A stretch of 12,933 bases of DNA, from contig CAMJNB010000006.1 of NCBI GenBank assembly GCA_946407175.1, positions 1-12,933 of the forward strand, in the 5' to 3' direction. Below the pieces are notes generated by a model. That model saw only the letters and a program-made list of their open reading frames with translations, searched no databases and was not told where the DNA came from. This document shows positions 6,120 through 12,933 of this stretch, piece after piece. The position numbers and the translations under genes were made by a program. Every line of letters starts with the position of its first letter. The first letter of the stretch is position 1. The DNA comes from an uncultured Selenomonadales bacterium (lineage in GTDB: Bacteria > Bacillota_C > Negativicutes > Selenomonadales > Selenomonadaceae).

Positions 6120-6131
6120 GAGGAAATTTTT

Positions 6132-7799
6132 ATGTCGTGGAAACAGGTTGAAATTTTAAAATCACTTCTTGCAAAGGAAACAGGCTACACGATTAAAGGC
6201 GGGCAGTTTAAATTTGCGCTGACGTATCCGAATTACTACCGCGTCGGTATGTCGAATTTGGGACTGCACATAATCTACAAGCTTTTAAATTCCCGCGCAG
6301 ACACTTCCTGCGAAAGATTTTTTTTGCCGGAAGAAAAAATTGCCGCCGAAATTGAACGCACCAATTCCGCGCTGATGAGCCTTGAAACACAGACGCCGCT
6401 GAATCAATTTCAATTCATTGGATTTTCAATTTCTTTTGAACAGGATTATTTCAACGCCGTGAAAATTCTAAAACTCGGCAAAATAAAAATTCGTGCCGCC
6501 GAACGTACGAACTTAGATCCGATTTTAATTGCCGGCGGTCCCTGCGCTACGTTTAATCCCGCGCCGCTCACTGCGATTTTTGACGCCTTTGTTATCGGTG
6601 AAGGTGAAGTCATTTTACCGCCGCTTATGGAAGTGTTGACGGCGAATCAAAATGTGTCACGCGCAGATTTGCTGAAAAAAATTTCGCAAGTTAACGGCGT
6701 ATACGTGCCGTCAGTTAGGTTAGATAACATTAAGCAGGGATTAGGTGACATTAAGCAGGTTACGCGGCAGTACGTGAAAAATTTGGACGAATACCCTGCG
6801 CATTCAGTGATAATTACCGATGACACAGAATTTAATATGTACCTTTTGGAAACTGCGCGGGGTTGCGGGCGTCACTGCCGTTTTTGTATGGCGGGATATT
6901 GTTTTCGGCGTCCGCGTAACCGCTCGCTTGAAACGTTGCAGACTGAAATTAATGCGGCTAAAACTTACGGCAAGCGGCTGGGGCTTATGGGCGCGGCGAT
7001 TTCTGATTATCCGCAGATTAATGAACTGTGTAAATACATTCTTGACGCAAATTTAAAAATGTCCGTCGCGTCATTCCGCGCAGATTCCGTTACCGCCGAA
7101 TTGGTTGACGCCCTTGCAAAAAGCGGCTTGAAAACTTTGACCGTCGCGCCGGAGGTCGGCAGTGAAAAAATGCGCCGTGTCACGAATAAGGGCATTACCG
7201 AAGAAAATGTTTTTACCGCAGTTAAGCTCGGCGTTGACGCGGGCATTAAAAATTTCAAGCTGTACTTTATGATTGGTCTGCCGTTTGAAGAAATGCAGGA
7301 CGTTGACGCGATTGCCGAACTTGTCATTAGGCTGAAAAATTTTGTACCGGACGGCAAATTTACTCTCAGCGTCAATCCGTTCATACCCAAGCCGTTCACG
7401 CCGTTTCAGTGGTCGGCATTTGCCGATAAAAAATATTTGCAGACAGCGCTGAAAAATCTGCGCGGCAAGCTGAAAAAATTTCGTGACGTTGAAATAATTT
7501 CCGAGTCACTTAAATCAGCGAAAGTGCAGGCGATACTGTCACGCGGTGATGAACGCCTTGCCGAATTGGTCGCGCAGTCAGATTCGCCGCAAAAATTTAT
7601 GGAGCTTTTCAAGTCGTCTAATCTTGATGAAAACTTTTATCTCGGTAAAAAAAGTTTTGAAGACGTTTTGGCGTGGGACGTTATCAATCAAGGCGTCACG
7701 AAAAAATATTTGCGGCAGGAATTTGAACGCGCCGCCGAATTTAAATATACGCCGCCTTGTTTCGACGGCTGTAAACGTTGCGGAGTTTGTTTGAATTAA
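6132..7799 (+). CDS. TIGR03960-like radical SAM protein with N-terminal B12-binding-type region
   Basis: A 555-residue radical SAM enzyme of unknown substrate. The N-terminal part (about 25-165) is Rossmann-like, with LTYPNYYRVGMSNLGLHIIYKLLN, GFSISFEQDYFNAVKIL, LIAGGPCATFNPAPL and VIGEGE, as in cobalamin-binding-type radical SAM proteins. The [4Fe-4S] motif CxxxCxxC is at C245, C249 and C252 (RGCGRHCRFC), followed by barrel motifs such as VAPEVGSEKMRR and FKLYFMIGLPFE. The protein ends with a second cysteine cluster, CFDGCKRCGVCLN, able to hold another iron-sulfur centre. The ATG at 6132 has GAGGA 7 nt upstream. Homologues are often followed by a TIGR03936 partner gene, but here pgeF comes next. 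A 21-bp direct repeat (6727-6738 and 6748-6759) encodes the loop NIKQGLGDIKQ. The family call is good; the reaction is unknown. Confidence 0.85.
   Translation: MSWKQVEILKSLLAKETGYTIKGGQFKFALTYPNYYRVGMSNLGLHIIYKLLNSRADTSCERFFLPEEKIAAEIERTNSALMSLETQTPLNQFQFIGFSISFEQDYFNAVKILKLGKIKIRAAERTNLDPILIAGGPCATFNPAPLTAIFDAFVIGEGEVILPPLMEVLTANQNVSRADLLKKISQVNGVYVPSVRLDNIKQGLGDIKQVTRQYVKNLDEYPAHSVIITDDTEFNMYLLETARGCGRHCRFCMAGYCFRRPRNRSLETLQTEINAAKTYGKRLGLMGAAISDYPQINELCKYILDANLKMSVASFRADSVTAELVDALAKSGLKTLTVAPEVGSEKMRRVTNKGITEENVFTAVKLGVDAGIKNFKLYFMIGLPFEEMQDVDAIAELVIRLKNFVPDGKFTLSVNPFIPKPFTPFQWSAFADKKYLQTALKNLRGKLKKFRDVEIISESLKSAKVQAILSRGDERLAELVAQSDSPQKFMELFKSSNLDENFYLGKKSFEDVLAWDVINQGVTKKYLRQEFERAAEFKYTPPCFDGCKRCGVCLN
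6712..6765 (+). repeat. Heptad-like 21-bp repeat inside the radical SAM gene
   Basis: The 12-mer ACATTAAGCAGG occurs at 6727-6738 and 6748-6759, offset by 21 bp (three heptads). It is interleaved with TTAGGT-type units (6715-6720 and 6741-6746) like those in the intergenic arrays. It reads through in frame without a stop, and encodes a loop between GVYVPS and the YVKNLDEYP segment. Confidence 0.55.
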
Positions 7800-7809
7800 G
7801 AATTAAGAA
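7796..7809 (+). repeat. Two-unit heptad array between the radical SAM gene and pgeF
   Basis: Two copies of TTAAGAA, the first including the TAA stop of the radical SAM gene, lead directly into TGGAG, the pgeF ribosome binding site. The unit is identical to that after aroF on the opposite strand. Confidence 0.6.
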
Positions 7810-7822
7810 TGGAGTTTAGCGA

Positions 7823-8650
7823 ATGAGTTATTTTTTAAGACGTAATGAACAAAATTTATTTCACGGCAAATTTTCAATCTTCCCCGAAAATTTAATCACG
7901 CACGCAATTTCAACACGTATAGGCGGAGTGAGTGCCGCGCCGTATGATAGCTTAAATTTAGCGTTGCACGTCGGTGACGCTGATGAAAAGGTTTTGGCTA
8001 ATCGTGAAAAATTTGCAAAGTCACTCGGCTTTAACCTTTCAGATATCGTGACGCCGAATCAAATTCACGGCGATAAAATTTTTAGAGTCGAAGAAATTCA
8101 CAGAGGACGCGGCAGTAAAGTCTACGCTGATTCAATTTCAGAGACGGACGCGCTGATTACGAACGTGAAAAATCTGCCGTTAATGCTATGTTTCGCCGAT
8201 TGCGTGCCGATACTTTTTGCGGACGTGAAAAACTGCGCGGTCGGTCTTGCGCACGGCGGCTGGAAAGGGACGCTTAATAAAATTGCCGCGAAAACTTTTT
8301 TGGCAATGCGTGAAAATTTCGGTACGACGGCTGAAAATTGTTTGGTCGGCATCGGACCTTCAATCGGCGCTTGTTGTTACGAAGTCGGCGAAAATGTCAT
8401 TGACGCTTGCAAAAAAAATTTCCCTGCGGACGCCGATAAACTTATAATCAAGCGTGACGGCAAAGTTTATCTTGACCTTTGGGCGGCAAATAAAATTCAG
8501 CTTGAGGAAGTCGGCGTGCCTGCAGAAAATATTGAAGTTGCCGGAGAATGTACTTGCTGTAATGCAAATTGGTATTTTTCATTCCGCGCCGCGCGTAAAA
8601 ATAATTTGCATGAGACGGGACGAATTGCCGCGCTTATCGCATTGAAGTAG
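7823..8650 (+). CDS. pgeF: Peptidoglycan editing factor PgeF (laccase-domain, YfiH/YlmD family)
   Basis: A 275-residue cytoplasmic protein of the multicopper-polyphenol-oxidoreductase-like (YfiH) family. In E. coli PgeF prevents misincorporation of other residues in place of L-alanine in peptidoglycan precursors; other members have been reported to act on purine nucleosides. The characteristic metal-binding residues are in place: H82 in QIHGDKI, C127 in FADCVPILF and H144 in AHGGWKGT. Further signatures are THAISTRIGGVS near 26-37, GIGPSIGACCYEVG and the C-terminal CTCCNANWYFSFRAARK. The ATG at 7823 has GGAG 8 nt upstream, and length and N-terminus fit the family. It sits between the radical SAM gene and the McrBC-like pair, on the same strand with short heptad-filled gaps, so it may be co-transcribed. 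Together with RodZ it gives this strand a cell-envelope theme. Confidence 0.93.
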   Translation: MSYFLRRNEQNLFHGKFSIFPENLITHAISTRIGGVSAAPYDSLNLALHVGDADEKVLANREKFAKSLGFNLSDIVTPNQIHGDKIFRVEEIHRGRGSKVYADSISETDALITNVKNLPLMLCFADCVPILFADVKNCAVGLAHGGWKGTLNKIAAKTFLAMRENFGTTAENCLVGIGPSIGACCYEVGENVIDACKKNFPADADKLIIKRDGKVYLDLWAANKIQLEEVGVPAENIEVAGECTCCNANWYFSFRAARKNNLHETGRIAALIALK

Positions 8651-8678
8651 TTAGCCGTTAGCAATTAACAGCTAACAG
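8651..8678 (+). repeat. Four-unit heptad array filling the pgeF-mcrB gap
   Basis: From the base after the pgeF stop to the AAGGAG ribosome binding site, the sequence is exactly TTAGCCG, TTAGCAA, TTAACAG and CTAACAG. GTTAGC (8657-8662) and GCTAAC (8671-8676) are inverted, so a 6-bp hairpin is possible. There is no T-run. Confidence 0.75.
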
Positions 8679-8696
8679 AAGGAGTGATTCTTAGCA

Positions 8697-11108
8697 ATGT
8701 TAATTAGACCTTCAAAGTTAGTCGGTACGCTTGATGAACTTCAAGCCGCCTTAAACAATCCCGATATCTCTAACATAACAATTAATTCTACAATTTCCAT
8801 TGACAAAGATACAGTCATAGATTTAAACGGCAAGAATGTAAATATTGTGGCAAATTTTTCGCGTGACGCCGTATTTACCTTAGACGCAGAAGGTATATCG
8901 CTTACGTTTAAATCTTCCAACGGCTCCGGCGGCATTGTCCCCGTGCGATTAAATCAAGCCGTCGCACTTATCGAGAATAATAATTTCAAGAACACCGTGA
9001 CTTTTGACACAGGTTTTGACGTTGACTATTCAGCCTTTAAAAATTTTAATGTCATAAAGTCTCCAAATGCAATGACGCTGAATTTTACCGGCGCAAATAT
9101 CACGAGTACAAAAAAAATATCAGCGGTTTCTATAAATATTTCCGGCGGCAGTATCACTTGTAGCGGTGAAGATGTGGCGATTTTACCCTACGGCACCTTC
9201 AATATGTCGGGCGGTAAGGTTAAAACTTTTGATGAAGGTGCCATCAGCATTTTTATAAGCGACGGCGTTAAGGCAAATATTTCCGGCGGTACGACAGGGA
9301 GCATACGCATAAACGGCGACGGCGCCAATTTAAAAATAAGTGGCGACGCAAAAATTATTGCTGACGGCCACGGCATTTATATTCCTGAGGCAAGCAGTAA
9401 CGTTTCAATAGAAATGAACGGCGGAAGTATTGAAAGCGGATACACCGGCATAAACAACGACAGTGTAAGCAGTAATATTAACATAATCGGCGGTACAATC
9501 TCTGCAGGGTTCCACGGCATTGATTCTGCAGGCTCGGTCAATATTTCAGGCGGGGAAATTATTTCAAAAGGAACAAAATATTGCTCTGTTTTTGCCGACG
9601 GTGAAAATGCCGTTGTTTCAATTTCAGGCGGCAACTTCATTTCAAATGGGAACGGATGTATATACTTGAAAGGCGGCGCGAAAGGAAATGTCAGCGGCGG
9701 GACTTTTGAAGGCTATTACGCAATAGGTATCAACGCTTCAAAATCAGGACTCATTGACGAAGTGCGCGACGCAACTTTCAATACAGATTTTGACTACGGC
9801 TTGTTAAATGGCGCTTGCGTAAAAATTCACGGCGTGACTTACAAGCATACCGGCGAAGGTTGGTCAAATATCAAAGTCAATTTTACTGACTCCGACAAAA
9901 CCAAACTTGATTCTGTGGACATACGTAGCGGCGCGGTTGAAGTTACCGACAAAAGCGGCACGCTGACTTTGAAAAAAGGTGACGAATACGAATATATTAA
10001 AAGTTTCAACAAAATCATAAAGTATTGGCAGGGGCATTTATTTACTAAGTACGACTTAAGGTACCGCGCAGAAATTTTAGCAAGTCTTTACTTCGGTCTG
10101 CAGACAGATAAAATTATCATGTTGGTAGGAAATCCCGGTACCGGCAAGACGACTCTGGTAAAATATTTGGCAAAGTCTTTCGGCTTTGAAGACGCGGCGA
10201 TAATTCCGGTACAGCCGAATTGGACTGACAAAGGCGACTTGCTCGGCTACTACAATCCGCTGAACAAAAGTTACATGGCGACGGAATTTTTGGAAGCGCT
10301 GATAAAATTCAGCAACCTTGCCAAAAATCAGCCTGACAAAATTTTTATAATCTGCCTTGACGAAATGAACCTTGCGCACATTGAATATTACTTCGCCGAA
10401 TTTTTGAGCGCCTTGCAGACAGACAGAAAAATTTCTTTGTACAGCGAATCAATACGCGAAAATATTCAGCGCGAATTGCAAATCGGCGGCTTTGATTTAA
10501 ATTCGGACATTGAATTTGACGCCAATGCAGTTTTGGAAATGAATATCACGGAGCGCCAATACTACCTTGACTTGTGGCGTATGTACGACATGATGAAAAA
10601 ATTTCCCGCCGTGTTGACAATTCCGCCGAATGTAAAATTTTTCGGCACGCTTAATCAAGATGAAACGACGCTTGACGTGAGTCCGAAGGTTATTGACAGG
10701 GCTTATATCATTCGCCTTGAAATGTCCGACGAGAAATTAAATTTTGACGGCGATTTTAAAAACACGTTGGAATATAAACCGATTGAAAGTTACAGAAAAA
10801 AATTTAATGCCGACCTTGACGCGAAAAATTTAAAAGACTCCATGAACGCCGTTGCACCGATAAGCTATCGATTAATCGCGCAGATTTTCAATCATAAAAA
10901 CTTCAAAACGTGGCAAGGCGTTATAGGCGGCAAGTCTTTGGCAGATTTTATAATCTCTTCGTGCTTTTTGCCGAAAGTCAGACTTGATGAGGACGCTTAC
11001 AAAATAAAAATTGACGCGCTGAAAAAATTATGCGCCGGTCATACACTCAGTGAAAAAATTTTGAGTGACATTGATGACGGCGTTGAGGCAGATTATTGGA
11101 GGCGGTAA
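8697..11108 (+). CDS. McrB-like AAA+ GTPase with N-terminal parallel beta-helix
   Basis: An 803-residue protein with two clear halves. Residues about 25-430 form repeated short strands ending in ISGG-type turns: ISGG at 148-151, MSGG 170-173, ISGG 195-198, MNGG 240-243, IIGG 263-266, ISGG 283-286, ISGG 309-312 and VSGG 332-335, spaced about 20-26 residues. This is the signature of a right-handed parallel beta-helix. No signal peptide or membrane helix precedes it. Residues about 440-800 form an McrB-type AAA+ motor: Walker A GNPGTGKTT (478-486), Walker B with IICLDEMNLAHIEYYFAEFLSALQ (D555, E556), the McrB-specific NxD signature in GTLNQDETT (N653, D655) and KVIDRA (R668). In McrBC systems this motor hydrolyses GTP and drives a partner nuclease, while the N-terminal domain chooses the target. 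The ATG at 8697 has AAGGAG 12 nt upstream. The partner gene follows after 3 nt. The motor call is firm; the beta-helix call rests on the repeat pattern. Confidence 0.88.
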   Translation: MLIRPSKLVGTLDELQAALNNPDISNITINSTISIDKDTVIDLNGKNVNIVANFSRDAVFTLDAEGISLTFKSSNGSGGIVPVRLNQAVALIENNNFKNTVTFDTGFDVDYSAFKNFNVIKSPNAMTLNFTGANITSTKKISAVSINISGGSITCSGEDVAILPYGTFNMSGGKVKTFDEGAISIFISDGVKANISGGTTGSIRINGDGANLKISGDAKIIADGHGIYIPEASSNVSIEMNGGSIESGYTGINNDSVSSNINIIGGTISAGFHGIDSAGSVNISGGEIISKGTKYCSVFADGENAVVSISGGNFISNGNGCIYLKGGAKGNVSGGTFEGYYAIGINASKSGLIDEVRDATFNTDFDYGLLNGACVKIHGVTYKHTGEGWSNIKVNFTDSDKTKLDSVDIRSGAVEVTDKSGTLTLKKGDEYEYIKSFNKIIKYWQGHLFTKYDLRYRAEILASLYFGLQTDKIIMLVGNPGTGKTTLVKYLAKSFGFEDAAIIPVQPNWTDKGDLLGYYNPLNKSYMATEFLEALIKFSNLAKNQPDKIFIICLDEMNLAHIEYYFAEFLSALQTDRKISLYSESIRENIQRELQIGGFDLNSDIEFDANAVLEMNITERQYYLDLWRMYDMMKKFPAVLTIPPNVKFFGTLNQDETTLDVSPKVIDRAYIIRLEMSDEKLNFDGDFKNTLEYKPIESYRKKFNADLDAKNLKDSMNAVAPISYRLIAQIFNHKNFKTWQGVIGGKSLADFIISSCFLPKVRLDEDAYKIKIDALKKLCAGHTLSEKILSDIDDGVEADYWRR

Positions 11109-11111
11109 ATT

Positions 11112-12933
11112 TTGAAACTCAAACTTTGTATGGTTCAACATAATGCCTTGCCGCAGAATGTAATAAAGCTTGATGAAGATGCCTATAGCGAAGATATTCG
11201 GCGCGACGATGACGTGGGAAGAAAATTTTTCACTGCGCGTACGCATTTCAGATATAACGGCAAATTTTTTAATCCCGCCTTTGAAATGGAATTTGAACTC
11301 GGCGAAAATCCCGCCGCTTATACTTTGGCGTACAGTCCCGACAGCGACGGCTCTAATCTTACAAATTTTCGGCGTCACAAAAATATTTTTTACGACGTTG
11401 CAAACGGCAACAAAGATTTTGCATTGGGCGCGACAAATCCCGGCGTCACGTATATTTATGTACTGAAAAACAGCGTCATTCAAGGTAAGCCCCGCCGCCT
11501 TGTAGTTTTCCCCGCCTCAATGACTCTTGCCGAATTTGAAAAAATGATTCACGAAATTAAACTTATTCGCAGTGAACTCATTCAAAAATCGGACGGTCAA
11601 GGTAAAAGCGGCTTGCCGCAAGATTTAGTGGATATGTGCAGTACCGATGACTTGAAAAAGTTTTGGGAAGGCTTAAACAAGTACGTCAAGGAACTTTTGG
11701 CGATATTGCAAAGGATTGACCGGCACCCGCGTTTCGGCTTGAAAAAAATTCAGACGCCGTGCAAGCTTGAAAAAATTCGCAAGTTCGACGGCAAAATAAT
11801 TCGGCAGTACCTTGAAAATCCTCTGCGCCAAAATTTTTTTGTTGACGCCGATGAAATCACGTACAATATCTTTGAAAATCGCCTGCTGTTCGATAAAATT
11901 TCAAAACTTAGCGAATTTGTTTTGGAAAGCTCCAAATCGCAGAAAATAAAGTTGACCGAGACGCGACAAAATATTTTGGGCAAAATGGTGACGCTTAAAA
12001 ATTCCGCCGCAAGGCTCAAAGACGATGTGAAACTTTCGGCGGAGACTTCAAAATATCTTGAAAAGAGTCTTGAAAAAGTTGAAACCGATTTAAAAATTGA
12101 TTCGACGGTAAATGAAATTGTTGCGACGCTGGATAAATGTTTGGCGCTGAATTTTTTCCGCGCAGTTGAACGGCAACACGAAAATTGGCGAATGACACAG
12201 ATTTTTACCAATGACGCCAATTATCATGCCGCGTACTTGAAACTGAATCACTTGAATAAGGTTTTGGACTTTTCCTTCACTGCCGACAAAAACGCGATTA
12301 TTCATGAAAAATTGGACGTGCTTTATGAATATTGGGTGCTTGCCAAAATCGTCGAATATCTCATTGTCAAATTAGGTTGGCGCAGTGCCGACGGCGGCGA
12401 TAATCCCGCAGAGGTACTGCGAAATTTTTTTGAAGTTAGAAATGTCCGTTGGAAAAGGGACGCGCATATTTTTTTGGCTAAGAAAAATATGGCTATGGAA
12501 ATTTTTTACAATACACCGGTAAAATTTTCATTGGGTAGCGACAGCAAATTGAGACCGGATTATCTTTTTAAAATCAAAGTCAATCTTGATCCGCCTAAAA
12601 TTTTTATTTTGGACGCGAAGTACAGAAACTACGAAGAGCAGGGATTTTTCAACGGCTTAAGGCGTGACTTGTCTACCGTCTGCATAAAAAAATATATTCA
12701 GGAGATTGAAGATAAAACGCATTTGCAGGTTACAACGTCTTTTATCGTGCATACCGACAAGACGCCGCGCTTATCGTCTGAAAATGCGGACAACGTCAAT
12801 ACATACTGGCAGGAAAAAGATTTGGGCAAGTACGTAATTTTTAACGGTACGGCTGATAAACGCAGTAAAGACGTAAACAAAATTTCTGACGGAAGTAAAA
12901 AACAATTCGGCGCATTTTATCTTTTGCCTAATG
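11112..12933 (+). CDS. McrC-like DUF2357/PD-(D/E)XK nuclease (runs off right edge)
   Basis: The frame from the TTG at 11112 stays open for 607 codons to the window edge, so the C-terminus is missing. The N-terminal and middle part (about 50-290) resembles DUF2357, with FVDADEITYNIFENRLLFDKI around 243-262. A helical region follows (about 270-400), then YEYWVLAKIVEYL (405-417). A PD-(D/E)XK nuclease core follows, with candidate catalytic residues D483 in LRPDYLF and D501/K503 in ILDAKYRNYEEQG. This combination is the usual partner of McrB-type GTPases and is the probable cutting subunit of a type IV restriction or defence complex. The TTG start is supported by GGAGG at 11098-11102, 9 nt upstream and inside the end of the mcrB-like gene; only 3 nt separate the genes, so expression is coupled. 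The nuclease call is good; whether the target is DNA or RNA cannot be told. Confidence 0.82.
   Translation, partial: MKLKLCMVQHNALPQNVIKLDEDAYSEDIRRDDDVGRKFFTARTHFRYNGKFFNPAFEMEFELGENPAAYTLAYSPDSDGSNLTNFRRHKNIFYDVANGNKDFALGATNPGVTYIYVLKNSVIQGKPRRLVVFPASMTLAEFEKMIHEIKLIRSELIQKSDGQGKSGLPQDLVDMCSTDDLKKFWEGLNKYVKELLAILQRIDRHPRFGLKKIQTPCKLEKIRKFDGKIIRQYLENPLRQNFFVDADEITYNIFENRLLFDKISKLSEFVLESSKSQKIKLTETRQNILGKMVTLKNSAARLKDDVKLSAETSKYLEKSLEKVETDLKIDSTVNEIVATLDKCLALNFFRAVERQHENWRMTQIFTNDANYHAAYLKLNHLNKVLDFSFTADKNAIIHEKLDVLYEYWVLAKIVEYLIVKLGWRSADGGDNPAEVLRNFFEVRNVRWKRDAHIFLAKKNMAMEIFYNTPVKFSLGSDSKLRPDYLFKIKVNLDPPKIFILDAKYRNYEEQGFFNGLRRDLSTVCIKKYIQEIEDKTHLQVTTSFIVHTDKTPRLSSENADNVNTYWQEKDLGKYVIFNGTADKRSKDVNKISDGSKKQFGAFYLLPN

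Noticed and set aside
557..8678. Heptad arrays as CRISPR or as attachment sites
   Set aside because: Units are 7 bp with no unique spacers, and sequences differ between sites, so they fit neither CRISPR repeats nor duplicated att cores.
8697..9990. Beta-helix half as a separate secreted adhesin gene
   Set aside because: There is no signal peptide at the N-terminus and the frame is continuous into the AAA+ motor without a stop or internal ribosome binding site that I can see, so it is treated as one cytoplasmic fusion protein.
11028..11483. Minus-strand open frame of 151 codons and others at 11750-12305
   Set aside because: They lie opposite the mcrC-like frame, which is open for 607 codons, has a ribosome binding site and shows nuclease motifs; the minus-strand frames have no recognisable domain.

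Overview
The window looks like chromosomal DNA of an anaerobic low-to-mid GC member of the Bacillota, most likely the Negativicutes/Selenomonadales. This is an inference from the Thermotoga-type DAHP synthase with an N-terminal ferredoxin-like domain, a RodZ-type gene followed by a TIGR03960-like radical SAM gene, strong AGGAGG ribosome binding sites, and unusually frequent TTG start codons (5 of 11 visible starts). No tRNA, rRNA, CRISPR array, insertion sequence or phage gene is visible.

Left half, minus strand. Reading from right to left, one transcription unit starts near 5040: a TIGR04076-type protein with an extra ferredoxin-fold tail, pheA (prephenate dehydratase, 1 nt behind it) and aroF (DAHP synthase). 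It ends at a rho-independent terminator at 2411-2434. These genes cover entry into the shikimate pathway and the phenylalanine branch. A second unit starts at an extended -10 promoter near 2356-2386: a YitT-family membrane protein, a metallo-beta-lactamase-fold hydrolase, and pncB (nicotinate phosphoribosyltransferase), which runs off the left end.

Right half, plus strand. A good promoter at 5158-5185 drives a RodZ-like cell-shape protein. A structured leader with a terminator-like hairpin follows, then a radical SAM/B12-binding-type protein and pgeF (peptidoglycan editing factor). Next come two tightly coupled genes that look like a type IV (McrBC-like) restriction or defence module: an McrB-type AAA+ GTPase whose N-terminal half (about 430 residues) is a predicted parallel beta-helix with ISGG-type rungs, and an McrC-like DUF2357/PD-(D/E)XK nuclease truncated by the right edge.

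Two observations stand out. First, the McrB homologue carries a beta-helix where McrB proteins normally carry their target-recognition domain; it has no signal peptide and so should be cytoplasmic. Second, seven gaps between or after genes hold arrays of 7-bp units that often start directly after the stop codon and often run up to the next Shine-Dalgarno. The unit differs from gap to gap, but most units contain a stop triplet on the sense strand. A similar 7/21-bp periodic stretch sits inside the radical SAM gene in a variable loop.
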